Below, in pieces: positions 9,207 to 18,267 of a DNA stretch of 64,000 nt. Source of the DNA: Pseudobdellovibrionaceae bacterium (GTDB lineage Bacteria; Bdellovibrionota; FAC87; UBA2466; JACKAF01); contig JACKAF010000001.1 of the NCBI GenBank assembly GCA_020635235.1, positions 620,001 through 684,000 on the forward strand, read 5' to 3'. Within the stretch, counting starts at the first letter, position 1; each line of letters begins with the position of its first letter. Made by a program: the position numbers and the translations under genes. The notes below the pieces were generated by a model, which was not told where the DNA came from, made no database searches, and was given only the letters and a program-made list of their open reading frames with translations.

Positions 9207-10759
9207 AACCCGAGTGGGTTCTTCTCAGCAATAAAATCTGCGATTGCCAGAGCGAGGCAGCGTTCTCGTTGATTTGGGTGCGCCTCCAACCAACTTAACC
9301 ACTCGCGCGTAAACCCATCCAGATCGGCTTGCTTGCCGAACTCTATTGAAAGTCGACTAAACACTACATGTAAATTTCCAAAGCTGCCCGAGGCGAGTGG
9401 GCCGCTTGTTTCCTCAGCCTTGATTTTTAGAGTTTCCACCGCGCGCGCGATCGGTCCAGAGGAAATTTCCCCTTCCCCCAAATTCTCCAGCCGCAAAAGA
9501 TCCCGGCGGGCGTCGTCAGCCAAAACTTCCAAAAGCACGATGGCCTCGTCTTTGGTTAAGCCTACCTTCTGGGAGATCTCCGGTGCCAACTCCAACGCTC
9601 TTTTGTGGCGCAGGCGTCTGAAATGCGCTGAGAGGAGTGCGTTTTTTTCTGCCGCTGAGTTTGAGGATGCCGCAAGCGTTTCCAGTGAAAGGCGTATCTC
9701 GCTGGGAGTTTCTGGTAAACCCTTGGTTAGCATGGTCGCCAAGGCATTTTCTGGCAGAGTTCCCTCTGAAAAGGGGAGATCGCCTTCCCCTTCAGCGTAC
9801 GCCGTTAGGGCAGCTCCCCCCTGACCTAAATCCCACACCGAATACAGTTTTCCATCGGAGCCAAGAACTAGAAGGCGCTCTTGGTTTCCCGCATGCTCTC
9901 GGCTGAGATACCCGCCCTTCCAGCGTTCCGTGATCGGGCGCACCTGGTTAATGCCGGAAGCTGCCAACTGTGTGGGAAGAACGCCTTCGGGAAGTCCCAA
10001 AGGGAGAGGCGCGCATTTTCCCGCGGCGTTGCAGCGGTACACCTGGTTGCTGCCGTTCAGAAACACTACGTCTTTGCCGATCGTCTTTAAGCTGCGGATC
10101 CAGGTTTGCTTAGGAAATTTCTGTACGGACTCTGAGTTTCTGAGGACTGCCAATTCTCCCGTCTCTGCGCCCAAAACAAAATCCGTTCCATCGCTAGAAA
10201 CGATTGCCTGTATAAAATCTACTCCGAAATCTGGTTTGAACGGTAGCGGCTGCCAAACGTCGGGAATTTCATTTGAAAGAGAAAGTGTGTAAAGCCCATC
10301 GGCCGTCGCTGCTGCAAGGTAAGCGCCCTCGATGTTATTGAAAAGAGTGATGGTGGAGATACCGTAGAGTTCGGGAAGCGCTATCCGCTTCGTCGTATGG
10401 GAACGCGCCAAGAAAACCGCATTGTCACCGTCCAGTCCCGCGTAATACCCGGAGCTGTCTCCAAGGTGCTTGGCAAGGCTCACCGTCGTGAGCGAACGCA
10501 AGGCCACTCTAAGATCAAAGAGTTGGTACTTCAGATCTGGAAAAAGCCGGCGGCCGAAACGTTCCGAACTGTCTTCCAGAAAAAGGATCTGCCCCGGCCA
10601 GTGAAGGACCGTGCTTACTCCTTGCCCCGTGAAATTAGTCGCAATCTCCGCGTGCCCGGTAACACGCGCCTGCGACGCTATCTCGACGGCGCACGTATAC
10701 GCTGAGCTGAGACGGGTCCAACTTGCTGCCAAAACCAGAATAATAAGGAGTGCGCGCAC
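9203..10759 (-). CDS. Large secreted protein of unknown function
   Basis: A 518-residue protein starting at GTG 10759 with a signal peptide (MRALLIILVLAASWTRLSSA). Residues about 60-290 are beta-rich with recurring short strands of the type VSSDGTDFVLGAETGELAVL and DVVFLNGSNQVYRC, which would suit a beta-propeller. The last 200 residues look helical and rich in Leu/Glu/Ala. I did not recognise a family. No clear Shine-Dalgarno sequence precedes the GTG, so the exact start is less certain than the frame. It lies downstream of the HD-domain gene on the same strand, and its 3' end interlocks by 4 bp with the convergent barrel-protein gene. Confidence 0.72.
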   Translation of the reverse strand: MRALLIILVLAASWTRLSSAYTCAVEIASQARVTGHAEIATNFTGQGVSTVLHWPGQILFLEDSSERFGRRLFPDLKYQLFDLRVALRSLTTVSLAKHLGDSSGYYAGLDGDNAVFLARSHTTKRIALPELYGISTITLFNNIEGAYLAAATADGLYTLSLSNEIPDVWQPLPFKPDFGVDFIQAIVSSDGTDFVLGAETGELAVLRNSESVQKFPKQTWIRSLKTIGKDVVFLNGSNQVYRCNAAGKCAPLPLGLPEGVLPTQLAASGINQVRPITERWKGGYLSREHAGNQERLLVLGSDGKLYSVWDLGQGGAALTAYAEGEGDLPFSEGTLPENALATMLTKGLPETPSEIRLSLETLAASSNSAAEKNALLSAHFRRLRHKRALELAPEISQKVGLTKDEAIVLLEVLADDARRDLLRLENLGEGEISSGPIARAVETLKIKAEETSGPLASGSFGNLHVVFSRLSIEFGKQADLDGFTREWLSWLEAHPNQRERCLALAIADFIAEKNPLGF

Positions 10760-10797
10760 CGGAGGCGCACTATAGCAAAATCGGCTATTTTCTTGAA

Positions 10798-10839
10798 GGG
10801 GGTGCTTAAGCCCCCGCGATAGCAGACTTTTTTTGCTAT
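10798..10839 (-). terminator. Tandem hairpins after the HD-domain gene, possible terminator
   Basis: Two inverted repeats lie directly downstream of the stop of the minus-strand HD-domain gene: ATAGCA/TGCTAT (10819-10839) and GGGGGTGCTTAAGCCCCC (10798-10815, one bulged T). Read on the minus strand there is no proper U-tract after the second stem, only TTCAAG. This could be a weak terminator or an RNA-stability structure. Evidence is inspection only. Confidence 0.35.
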
Positions 10840-10844
10840 GCCCC

Positions 10845-12530
10845 CTACGGCAAGTCTCGACCGGTCAGCTCGACCCATTCTCTTGGGGACGGGATGATGT
10901 ACGGCTTGTTGTTGGGCCCATCCTCTACGCGAGCGAGACGTTCGAATTCCAGGATCTGATCCCAGGCGTCTTGTCCGGGCTTGAGCTCGGATTGTCCGCT
11001 GCGCGGGATGGCGTCTCCCTTGAGTTCCACCCAGTCGTCGAGGGCTTTGTCCCACTGATAGACGCGAGGAGGTTCTACGAGTTTTTTCTGGACCTCGTCA
11101 TACTTCCCACCGTCTACTTTGTAAGTCTTGCCTGTTTTCGGAGCGCCCGGCCTGTTTGTGTAAACGAGCACGCGTTTGGCTTCATTTCCGTCGATGTTCA
11201 AAGCTTCATAGACTCCATCCGTGTTCATTGCTGCCAGACGGTGACCGAATCGAGTGGCTTCCTGCGCGACATGCAGGCCATAAGCTGTTGGGCGGAATTG
11301 CTGATAGGTTAAGGGCTTGGATCCTGCCGGACGGTTACGCATTTGTTCCGCGTGCTGTGCTTTGATGATCGCTTCAGAGGATACGCCCACGGCGTCACCG
11401 CCGATGAAAGTAATATCTATTAGATCCCGGTTCAGGCCTTTGGATCGGCTGATGTTCTGCACGGGGATCTTATACATCCCGCCTTCAGTGACGAGGGTCA
11501 CCCGATCATTGCCCGCTACGGCATTGGCGGCCGCTCCTCTAGGTTGGCCGTACACGGGCGAAAGACCCATGTCCGGAGCCCAAGGGCTAACCCCGGAGAT
11601 CATGACGACTTTGCCATCGTCGCCAATCACGGGTTTGCCATCTTTCATTGCTGGGAAAGAAATACCATTGCCGTAGAACTTCACCCAAAATGCGTCGCGG
11701 ACACGTTCGATCTCGGCGTCGGTCAAGTCCGGATAACGTTCTTTGAGCTGCCTGCGCTGTTCGTCCGCGCCGAGGCGAGGATCGACATGGAGCGGGCCGT
11801 AGTTGTGCCACGAAACCGTATGCGCAATCTGCCCCATCAAATCGGCGACTTCTTCGTCGGAAAGATCGTGCTTTTTCTGTATGCTGCGCATGACCGCGGG
11901 AAGACCATCCACAAAAGTGTGCTCGTCGTGAGGTAGAACGAAGCTGCGCACGAAGGAAGGGCCACCGTCGCGGTTCAACACTCCGTTCCCACCGGCCTCA
12001 TCCATTTTGCTATTGATGTAAGCTTGCAGACCCGTGTCCAAACGCGCTTTGCCGGGGTCGTGCGCCCAAACTGCGACTCGCAAGCTCAATGGATCGATAT
12101 CTAGGTGTGTTTGAAAGTCGGGTGCGAACACTTCTGCCATTTCGTCGTGATCTCTAAAGATGTGGGGAATGTTTCCGCCTTGGTTAGGCGAAGCCGCGGT
12201 CTTTTCGCCATCTGGCGCGTACTCGCCTTCAAGGCGGTAGAACTTTTGCAGTTCCGTGATGACGTCATTTAAGATGGCTTCACGCTTTTGCGGATCCCGC
12301 GTAGGGATTTCAATTCGTGTGCCGCCGTTTTTTTCTTGTGTCGGGTGAGAGGCGTTCTTAAGGGCCTGCGCCAGCTCAAACTTTTCCTGGCCGGTCATTT
12401 CCTCGCCCGCGATGGCTTTGTGTGCGAGCTGGCAGATTTGTATTCCGGAAGAATAGCTTGAAATAGAAAAGGCCAAAAGAAAGGCGTATCCCAGCAGAGT
12501 GCGCGCTGGCTGGCCCTTTATGGTAAACAT
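10845..12530 (-). CDS. Secreted HD-domain protein, putative metal-dependent phosphohydrolase
   Basis: I place the start at ATG 12530, where AAGGA lies 7 bases upstream and the product (561 aa) opens with a signal peptide, MFTIKGQPARTLLGYAFLLA; a further upstream start at 12551 would bury it. An HD-type metal site is suggested by IFRDHDEM, then VAVWAHDPGKARLD (the HD doublet followed by G-K), then LPHDEHTF and IAHTVSWHNYG. HD proteins are usually cytoplasmic nucleotidases or signalling phosphodiesterases, so a secreted one is unusual. The C-terminal 200 residues (VYTNRPGAPKTGKTYKVDGG onward) are unassigned. Substrate unknown. A 117-bp gap separates it from the GTG-start secreted gene downstream, with paired hairpins in between. 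Confidence 0.7.
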   Translation of the reverse strand: MFTIKGQPARTLLGYAFLLAFSISSYSSGIQICQLAHKAIAGEEMTGQEKFELAQALKNASHPTQEKNGGTRIEIPTRDPQKREAILNDVITELQKFYRLEGEYAPDGEKTAASPNQGGNIPHIFRDHDEMAEVFAPDFQTHLDIDPLSLRVAVWAHDPGKARLDTGLQAYINSKMDEAGGNGVLNRDGGPSFVRSFVLPHDEHTFVDGLPAVMRSIQKKHDLSDEEVADLMGQIAHTVSWHNYGPLHVDPRLGADEQRRQLKERYPDLTDAEIERVRDAFWVKFYGNGISFPAMKDGKPVIGDDGKVVMISGVSPWAPDMGLSPVYGQPRGAAANAVAGNDRVTLVTEGGMYKIPVQNISRSKGLNRDLIDITFIGGDAVGVSSEAIIKAQHAEQMRNRPAGSKPLTYQQFRPTAYGLHVAQEATRFGHRLAAMNTDGVYEALNIDGNEAKRVLVYTNRPGAPKTGKTYKVDGGKYDEVQKKLVEPPRVYQWDKALDDWVELKGDAIPRSGQSELKPGQDAWDQILEFERLARVEDGPNNKPYIIPSPREWVELTGRDLP

Positions 12531-12672
12531 AGTAGTTTCCTTTCCGCCCAATGTCCCAATGAAGCAATTCCTGTTCCATTTGAGTGCTGCCTAGCGGGAG
12601 GAGGAAAATTGTCGAGGTTAGTGCAATACCACACAGCTTTGACGCCTGTGAGTATTCTGTGAGAATGCCTTA

Positions 12673-13809
12673 TTAGAATCGAACAACGAGGCCGGGGAGG
12701 AAACTCATTAGGATGCGTTGAGGGGGAATCCCCACATAGGCGCGCACCTCACCTTTTAGATAGGCAGTGTGGCTAATAGGGAAAAAGACGGCCGCGCTGG
12801 GTACTACATAGATCGATGTAAAACCGATGCCGTCTGTTTGATCCCAATTGGCGGTAAATTTGGCGGTGGCGTAACCCAAGCCGACACCCAGAAGGTAGCG
12901 CCATTGGGAAGTCTCGCTTTCGCCCAGGTACTTGAGCGAAAGTGTGGCGATATTATAGGTAGTCATGTCCACCGAGACTTCCGCAACCCATGGTTTAGAG
13001 AATGCCCAACCTACCTGACCGGAAAATATACTGGAGTTGAATAGACCATTTGAGCCTTTGCTCATGAAGTAGCCCATTGAGGCGGAGGCATAGAATTGGG
13101 ACATTCGATCGCGGTTCGCATCAAAGAAGAGTTCGGTCGCGGCTACCCCGCGCGGTACTGAGTCTGGGGCGAGATTTCCTTCAAAAGAAGCGATGCTGCG
13201 TTCAGCGCGAGGGAGTTCGTAGTAAATTTCTTTTACGTAGTTGTTGAGCAGTCGCGCGATAAGCTGTTTGGTGTGCTTGATCACGACGTCTTTGGAATAT
13301 TGGTGAACGCGCGGATCCGGCAGTGTATGCGCGTAGGTATAAATGACAAATGGGTTGCGGACGTCGTAGAGAAAGATTTCAAAGCCGGTTGGTTTCAAAA
13401 CAGTAGCGACCATCACGTCCGCTTCAGTTTCAATCACCGCGTTGCGGAAAGAGTCCAGGGTCAACTCATCCAGTTGGTAACTGGTTTCTTTCAAATTTAC
13501 TTTCGTGAAGAGTGTGAGACCTCTTTCCAGGATCTTTTTCACGTTCCCGGCAAGTTTGACTCCCGTGTAATCCAGCGGATCCAAGATAACGAGGTTCGCG
13601 GGGCTGCCATCATCGCGCGAGAGTTTTTTGCGTAGTAAGGAGAGCACCGATCGCCCATCCTGGCTCTGTGGTTGCGCTGGGGCTGCGGGCTGGTATGCCT
13701 GCGGGGCCGGTCCATTGGGTCCGGGTGCGACGTTTTGCACTTCGGCCTGAGCAGTGGTACCGAATATACTAAACGCGATGGCAAGCAGGGCTAAAGCTTT
13801 GGTTTTCAC
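12673..13809 (-). CDS. Exported protein with probable C-terminal outer-membrane barrel
   Basis: The best start is GTG 13809: AAAGGA sits 7 bases upstream and the product (378 aa) begins with a signal peptide (MKTKALALLAIAFSIFGTTAQA). The open frame continues upstream to 14016, but that part would overlap the phosphopantetheinyl transferase gene and hide the signal peptide. A Pro/Ala/Gln-rich linker (about 25-50) is followed by an alpha/beta region (about 50-215), and then by strand-like repeats such as ASASMGYFMSKG, GQVGWAFSKPWVAEVSV and YLLGVGLGYATAKF that end in LVVRF, a typical barrel terminus. No family recognised. It is probably transcribed from the short divergent spacer shared with the transferase gene. 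Confidence 0.76.
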   Translation of the reverse strand: MKTKALALLAIAFSIFGTTAQAEVQNVAPGPNGPAPQAYQPAAPAQPQSQDGRSVLSLLRKKLSRDDGSPANLVILDPLDYTGVKLAGNVKKILERGLTLFTKVNLKETSYQLDELTLDSFRNAVIETEADVMVATVLKPTGFEIFLYDVRNPFVIYTYAHTLPDPRVHQYSKDVVIKHTKQLIARLLNNYVKEIYYELPRAERSIASFEGNLAPDSVPRGVAATELFFDANRDRMSQFYASASMGYFMSKGSNGLFNSSIFSGQVGWAFSKPWVAEVSVDMTTYNIATLSLKYLGESETSQWRYLLGVGLGYATAKFTANWDQTDGIGFTSIYVVPSAAVFFPISHTAYLKGEVRAYVGIPPQRILMSFLPGLVVRF

Positions 13810-13870
13810 CCTCGGGTCCTTTCGCTTAAACTCTATCGATACTCTTTTCGGCAGAATGAACGGGTAGCTT

Positions 13871-14605
13871 ATGGGACAGCGCGCAACATTTGAGGACAAA
13901 GACACGCCTTGTCGAATCCTGGTCGTGTTCCCTTTTGAGGGCATCTCTTCTGAGCAAATTCGGGCCGCCGGAAAGGGCGTCATACCGGACGGCCTCTCCG
14001 CTCCTGAAGGGCGCAATGAGCAACGCGCTAGGGCCTACTATGCCGGGCGTGCGGCGCTCAAATTTGCCTTCGAATACCTGGAGCGCAAGCTTTTCGTCCG
14101 GCCAGCCGAGGGTTTCGGGTATCTGGAAGTATTGGATTCCCGATCCTGTCTGGTACATGGGATTTACGCCAACGTTACCCACACCGAGTCCATGGCCGTC
14201 GCGGCGGTCGGCGACTTCCCTATAGGTATTGATGTGGAACGGCTGGATCGACCGGTGGGCAATGTCATCAACCGTATCGCCTCCCCGGAGGAAGTGCGGC
14301 AAGCGGATCAGTGGAAAATAGAACTGGACGGCAAGCGGGTACCCTCGGGCATTGCGTTGTGGTGCGCCAAAGAAGCTTATTCCAAAGCTCTAGGCTTAGG
14401 GCTGGGGCGAACGCTCGACAAGGTGCAGCTTCAGTTTGATAGGAATACCGTCTCCGTGGTCTCCACTTTGATAGGGCCGCAGACTTTGGATCAACCTTCC
14501 ATTGAGTTTCAGCTGTACCAGGACTATCTGATCGCGCTTTGTTGCGATCAGAAGGCCTTTCGAGGGGGCTTTCAGCGCCTGCTTTTCGGGATGGAAGCCT
14601 TTTAG
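13871..14605 (+). CDS. Sfp-type 4'-phosphopantetheinyl transferase
   Basis: A 244-residue enzyme that transfers phosphopantetheine from CoA to carrier proteins. The two family signatures are present: IGIDVERLDRP (Mg-binding GxDxE) near residue 118 and LWCAKEAYSKALGLG (WxxKEA) near 163. An upstream VTHTESMAVAAVGDFPIG corresponds to the conserved NxSHs region. No polyketide or non-ribosomal peptide genes are nearby, so the acyl carrier substrate is unknown; it could serve the fatty-acid ACP. The start ATG 13871 is supported mainly by frame, since the ribosome binding site is weak. The stop interlocks by 4 bp with the convergent membrane-protein gene. Confidence 0.85.
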   Translation: MGQRATFEDKDTPCRILVVFPFEGISSEQIRAAGKGVIPDGLSAPEGRNEQRARAYYAGRAALKFAFEYLERKLFVRPAEGFGYLEVLDSRSCLVHGIYANVTHTESMAVAAVGDFPIGIDVERLDRPVGNVINRIASPEEVRQADQWKIELDGKRVPSGIALWCAKEAYSKALGLGLGRTLDKVQLQFDRNTVSVVSTLIGPQTLDQPSIEFQLYQDYLIALCCDQKAFRGGFQRLLFGMEAF

Positions 14606-14985
14606 GAAGTTTTTTTCTGCCTAGCGGGGAACAGAAGCATCGTAGAGAAAAGGGTCAGCCCTAACCCGCAAACCAAGACCAGAATGATGGCGGTAAGGCC
14701 ATAGGGGCTTAGGTAGGGAGTCAAGGGTTCGCGCTGAAACAACACCCCCAACGTGAGCAGGCTCAGCCACAGGCCCCACCCAAGCTGGAAAAACCGGACG
14801 ACCCCGCTGCGGGTGAATCCCAAAAGTAGAAGGCTCACCGGGAAGGCAATAAGCTTCATCGAGGCTAGCCAAAGGTCCCAAAGGGGCCAGGTGCTGTCCA
14901 TGCGAAGGTGGATATTGGCTTCGGGCCAGCCGAGAAGAGTGGCCCCCAGAGCCCCTAGAATTAGTAGGCAAAATCGCGAACCCAT
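14602..14985 (-). CDS. Small integral membrane protein of unknown function
   Basis: A 127-residue, very hydrophobic protein with about four membrane segments (near residues 3-20, 40-60, 68-85 and 97-120) and a short basic tail (RQKKTS). The stretch LWLASMKLIAFPVSLLLLG faintly resembles the first helices of dicarboxylate symporters, but the protein is far too short to be one, so I do not assign that. Its stop codon interlocks by 4 bp with the phosphopantetheinyl transferase gene. It is divergent from the RNase E/G gene. Function unknown. Confidence 0.6.
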   Translation of the reverse strand: MGSRFCLLILGALGATLLGWPEANIHLRMDSTWPLWDLWLASMKLIAFPVSLLLLGFTRSGVVRFFQLGWGLWLSLLTLGVLFQREPLTPYLSPYGLTAIILVLVCGLGLTLFSTMLLFPARQKKTS

Positions 14986-15115
14986 CCTTATAATGGTACC
15001 GGATTTATCGCACCGTTGCGACTCCTACCCCCTCGTGGTATCGATACGGGATTATGAGTTTTTTCGAGTAGAGGTTCTGGCGCTATTCCAGCCGAATCCA
15101 GGAGTTTTTTAGAGA

Positions 15116-16915
15116 ATGGGTAAACAGATTTTAGTGAACGCGAGCTCGTATGAGGCCCGGGTTGCCATCTTAGAAGATGGGGAGATTAAGAACCTGCACA
15201 TCGAGCGCCAGGAAGATCGGAACGTAGTCGGCAATATCTATAAGGGCGTTGTCAAAAGAGTGTTGCCCGGAATGCAGGCAGCCTTCCTTGAGCTCGGTTT
15301 GGAACGTACGGCCTTTCTTTACGTCGATGACATTATCGATGATCCCCTTGGCGAAGACGTTGAGTACGCGGACGAGGAAGATGAAGGTGCGGACGACTAT
15401 GACGATCGCGATGATCGGGATTACCCGGAAGATCGCGACGATCGGGATTCCGATCGGGACGATCGTGATTACCGCGATACGCGGGACGCGCGAGACACTC
15501 GGGACAACCGTGACAGTCGCGATAGCCGCGAGGGCCGAGAAGAGCGCGGGCCCCGAGGACGAGACGACGACCGAGGCCGTGAACGCGGTGGACGCGGAAG
15601 AGATTCTCGCGGCGGGCGTGGCGGCCGGGGTGGACGAGGCAGCGGCGGAGGCCGCGGGCGTCGGGCGAACCGGTACCAACGCGGGCGCCGTGGGCGACGG
15701 CAAAAGCGCGACGCGCGCATTGAGGATTTGATCAAAGAAGGTCAGGAACTAATGGTTCAGGTCGCAAAAGCCCCTATTGGGACCAAAGGGGCGCGCCTGA
15801 CGACACACCTGAGTTTGCCTGGCCGCAACCTCGTGCTCATGCCGATGAGCAAGCACATTGGGATCTCGAGACGGATTGAGAGCGATCGGGAACGTCGCCG
15901 CCTACGCGATATCTTTCTAAAAAAGATTCAACCTAAAGATGTAGGGTTTATCATCCGGACAGTGGCCGCAGGTAAATCACTTCGCGATCTTAAAGCAGAC
16001 GCTGATTACTTGATCAAACTGTGGAATCGAATCAAGCGAGTGGGCGCGAAGGCGAAAGCGCCGGCTGCGGTTCACGAAGACTTACAACTGTCTTTGCGTG
16101 CCGTGCGTGATTTCTTAACGGATGATGTGGACTCCTTTGTAATCGACAACGCCAAGGCCTACGAAGAGGTCGTTGATTTCATCGGCCAATTCATGCCCCG
16201 TTTGAAAAACCGGGTTAAGCTATTCAAGGGACCTTCCCAGCTTTTTGAGCATTACGGTATTGAAGCAGAGATATCGCGCGCCTTGGGCCGTAAGGTGTGG
16301 CTGAAGTCGGGCGGGTATCTTTTGATCGATCAGTCGGAGGCGCTTACCTCTATCGACGTCAATACGGGTCGGTACGTGGGTTCCAAGAGTTTGGAGGAAA
16401 CCATCCTCAAAACAAACTTGGAAGCTGTCAAAGAGATTTCCTACCAGCTACGCATCCGTAACGTTGGTGGCATTATTATCATGGATCTCATCGATATGGA
16501 GAACCCGGATAATAAAGAAAAAGTTTTCCGCGCATTGCATGAGGCCTTAGCTGAGGATAAAGCCAAAACGAACATTTTGAAGATTTCCGACTTGGGCCTG
16601 GTCGAAATGACCCGCAAGCGTACCCACGAAGATCTCGTGCGTTCGCTGACAGAGGGTTGCGAGTACTGTGAGGGCCGTGGCTACCACAAGAGTCGTCAAA
16701 CCATTGCATTTGAAATCTTCCGGGAAATCGAAAAAGAAGCTTTGAACGACTGCAAGAACATCGTGGTGTTTGCGCACCCCGATGTCGTGGCGGCGCTCAC
16801 GGGCGACGAACTCACGCACGTTGAGGAACTAGAAGATCGGTTTGATAAAGGGATCATTATCAAGAACGATCCGAACTTCCATGTCGAACAGTTCGAGGTC
16901 TTCGGTAAAAACTAG
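15116..16915 (+). CDS. rng: Ribonuclease E/G with Asp/Arg/Gly-rich insertion in the S1 domain
   Basis: A 599-residue RNase E/G-family endoribonuclease involved in RNA decay and rRNA maturation. The S1 domain begins at GNIYKGVVKRVLPGMQAAFLE (39 onward) and is interrupted at about residues 77-199 by a low-complexity insertion: first acidic, then DRDD/RDTRD repeats, then RGGRGGRG repeats and a basic end. It resumes at IEDLIKEGQELMVQVAKAP. The catalytic core has SIDVNTG (metal-binding aspartate), and the Zn-link CEYC lies near residue 520. There is no RNase E-like C-terminal scaffold, so the overall form is RNase G-like. AGGAG lies upstream of ATG 15116. The stop shares CTAG with the convergent purF. 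The insertion could act as a disordered RNA-binding segment. Confidence 0.93.
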   Translation: MGKQILVNASSYEARVAILEDGEIKNLHIERQEDRNVVGNIYKGVVKRVLPGMQAAFLELGLERTAFLYVDDIIDDPLGEDVEYADEEDEGADDYDDRDDRDYPEDRDDRDSDRDDRDYRDTRDARDTRDNRDSRDSREGREERGPRGRDDDRGRERGGRGRDSRGGRGGRGGRGSGGGRGRRANRYQRGRRGRRQKRDARIEDLIKEGQELMVQVAKAPIGTKGARLTTHLSLPGRNLVLMPMSKHIGISRRIESDRERRRLRDIFLKKIQPKDVGFIIRTVAAGKSLRDLKADADYLIKLWNRIKRVGAKAKAPAAVHEDLQLSLRAVRDFLTDDVDSFVIDNAKAYEEVVDFIGQFMPRLKNRVKLFKGPSQLFEHYGIEAEISRALGRKVWLKSGGYLLIDQSEALTSIDVNTGRYVGSKSLEETILKTNLEAVKEISYQLRIRNVGGIIIMDLIDMENPDNKEKVFRALHEALAEDKAKTNILKISDLGLVEMTRKRTHEDLVRSLTEGCEYCEGRGYHKSRQTIAFEIFREIEKEALNDCKNIVVFAHPDVVAALTGDELTHVEELEDRFDKGIIIKNDPNFHVEQFEVFGKN

Positions 16916-18267
16916 TTTAGGGGGGTGGGGTATTTCCCTGTAAAACAGGCGTCGCAAAAGCCGCGCCCACTCATTGCCGAAGCCGTTTCCATCAAACCTT
17001 GCTCCGAAAGGTATCCCAGTGAATCTGCACCAATGTATTCACGGATGTATTCCGTGCTGTGTGTGGAGGCGATGAGCTCCTTGCGCGTAGGCGTATCAAT
17101 TCCGTAGAAACAAGAGTGTGTGATCGGCGGTGAGGAAATGCGGATGTGCACCTTGTTGGCACCTGCATCTCTCAAGTGTTTCACGAGCTTTCGCGTGGTC
17201 GTACCGCGAACCAAGCTGTCGTCGACAACAACGATGTTCTTACCCTGGATAGCGCTTCTCACGGGGTTCAATTTCAGCTTGACGCCGAAATCGCGAATCG
17301 ACTGCTGTGGTTCAATAAAGGTGCGTCCGACATAGTGGCTTCGAATGATTCCCATATCAAAGGGAATTTTCGCACCTTCCGCAAATCCAATAGCGGCGGG
17401 AACGCCCGAATCAGGAACTGGAATCACCAAGTGGGCATCCGGAGCTGGTTGTTCTTTTGCTAGCTTGCGACCCAGCTCCTTGCGAACTTCATGGACGTTA
17501 CTTCCGAAAACGGAACTATCCGGGCGCGAGAAGTAGACGTACTCGAATACGCATTGTGCCTTCTCTTTCGGAGCAAACGGAAAAGAGGATTCTGGAGCGC
17601 CATGGTTGCGCAGTGAAACTGTGATCATTTCCCCAGGGCGTACTTCGCGCAGGGTCTTGGCACCGATCAAATCAAAGGCCGTATCTTCGCTGGCAAAAAC
17701 GGTACTGCCATCCAGATCTCCCATTAGCAGCGGTCGGAAGCCTCTGGGGTCGCGGACGACGACCATCTTGTCTGCATTCATGGCAATAATTGAAAAGGCA
17801 CCTTCGACTTGCTTTAAGGCCTTAATGAGTGCCGCTTCGAGATCTTTCTCACCCGAGCGGGCCATAAGGTGAATAATCACCTCTGTGTCGTTGGTGCTTT
17901 GGAAGATGGCACCCTCGGCCTCCAATTTGTGGATCCATTTTTCGCTGTCGACGAGATTTCCGTTGTGAGCGAGAGATACCCAGCCCAGAGAGCTCTTCAT
18001 CATCATCGGCCCAAGATTGGCGATGTTGCTGGAGCCTGTCGTTGAATAGCGGGTGTGTCCGATAGCGGCGCTTCCTTTGAGCCGACTCAACGAACCGTTT
18101 CCAAAGACGTCCTGAACCAAACCACGACGGCGGTGGGCATAGACTTGTTCCCCATCGGTGGAAACGATTCCCGCCCCCTCCTGACCGCGGTGCTGAAGGG
18201 CGTGCAGCCCTAGATAAGTGAGGTTAGAAGCTTCCTTGTGATCCGCTATGCCAACGATCGCACACAT
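16912..18267 (-). CDS. purF: Amidophosphoribosyltransferase
   Basis: A 451-residue enzyme for the first step of purine synthesis (PRPP plus glutamine to phosphoribosylamine). The sequence starts MCAIVGI, so Cys2 is the N-terminal nucleophile with no propeptide to remove. The PRPP loop is IVVVDDSLVRGTTTRK. Cysteines in AQCVFEYVYF, THSCFYG and FCDACFTGKYP match the ligands of the Fe4S4-containing (Bacillus-type) class. The start overlaps the purL stop in TAATG, so it is translationally coupled and is the last gene of the purBCSQLF run. The C-terminal stop interlocks with the RNase E/G stop. Confidence 0.96.
   Translation of the reverse strand: MCAIVGIADHKEASNLTYLGLHALQHRGQEGAGIVSTDGEQVYAHRRRGLVQDVFGNGSLSRLKGSAAIGHTRYSTTGSSNIANLGPMMMKSSLGWVSLAHNGNLVDSEKWIHKLEAEGAIFQSTNDTEVIIHLMARSGEKDLEAALIKALKQVEGAFSIIAMNADKMVVVRDPRGFRPLLMGDLDGSTVFASEDTAFDLIGAKTLREVRPGEMITVSLRNHGAPESSFPFAPKEKAQCVFEYVYFSRPDSSVFGSNVHEVRKELGRKLAKEQPAPDAHLVIPVPDSGVPAAIGFAEGAKIPFDMGIIRSHYVGRTFIEPQQSIRDFGVKLKLNPVRSAIQGKNIVVVDDSLVRGTTTRKLVKHLRDAGANKVHIRISSPPITHSCFYGIDTPTRKELIASTHSTEYIREYIGADSLGYLSEQGLMETASAMSGRGFCDACFTGKYPTPLN

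Noticed and set aside
13810..14016. Upstream extension of the barrel-protein frame (minus strand)
   Set aside because: It overlaps the phosphopantetheinyl transferase gene, puts 69 residues before a clear signal peptide, and GTG 13809 has a good ribosome site.
14602..14985. Truncated dicarboxylate symporter
   Set aside because: Resemblance is limited to one helix; no further symporter motifs are present in any frame nearby.
15390..15540. GATCG-rich direct repeats as a possible CRISPR or regulatory array
   Set aside because: Repeat units are short, irregular and in frame with the Asp-Arg coding repeats; there are no unique spacers.
15170..15735. Low-complexity minus-strand frames across the RNase E/G insertion
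   Set aside because: These are reverse readings of the Asp/Arg and Arg/Gly repeats, with no start signals.
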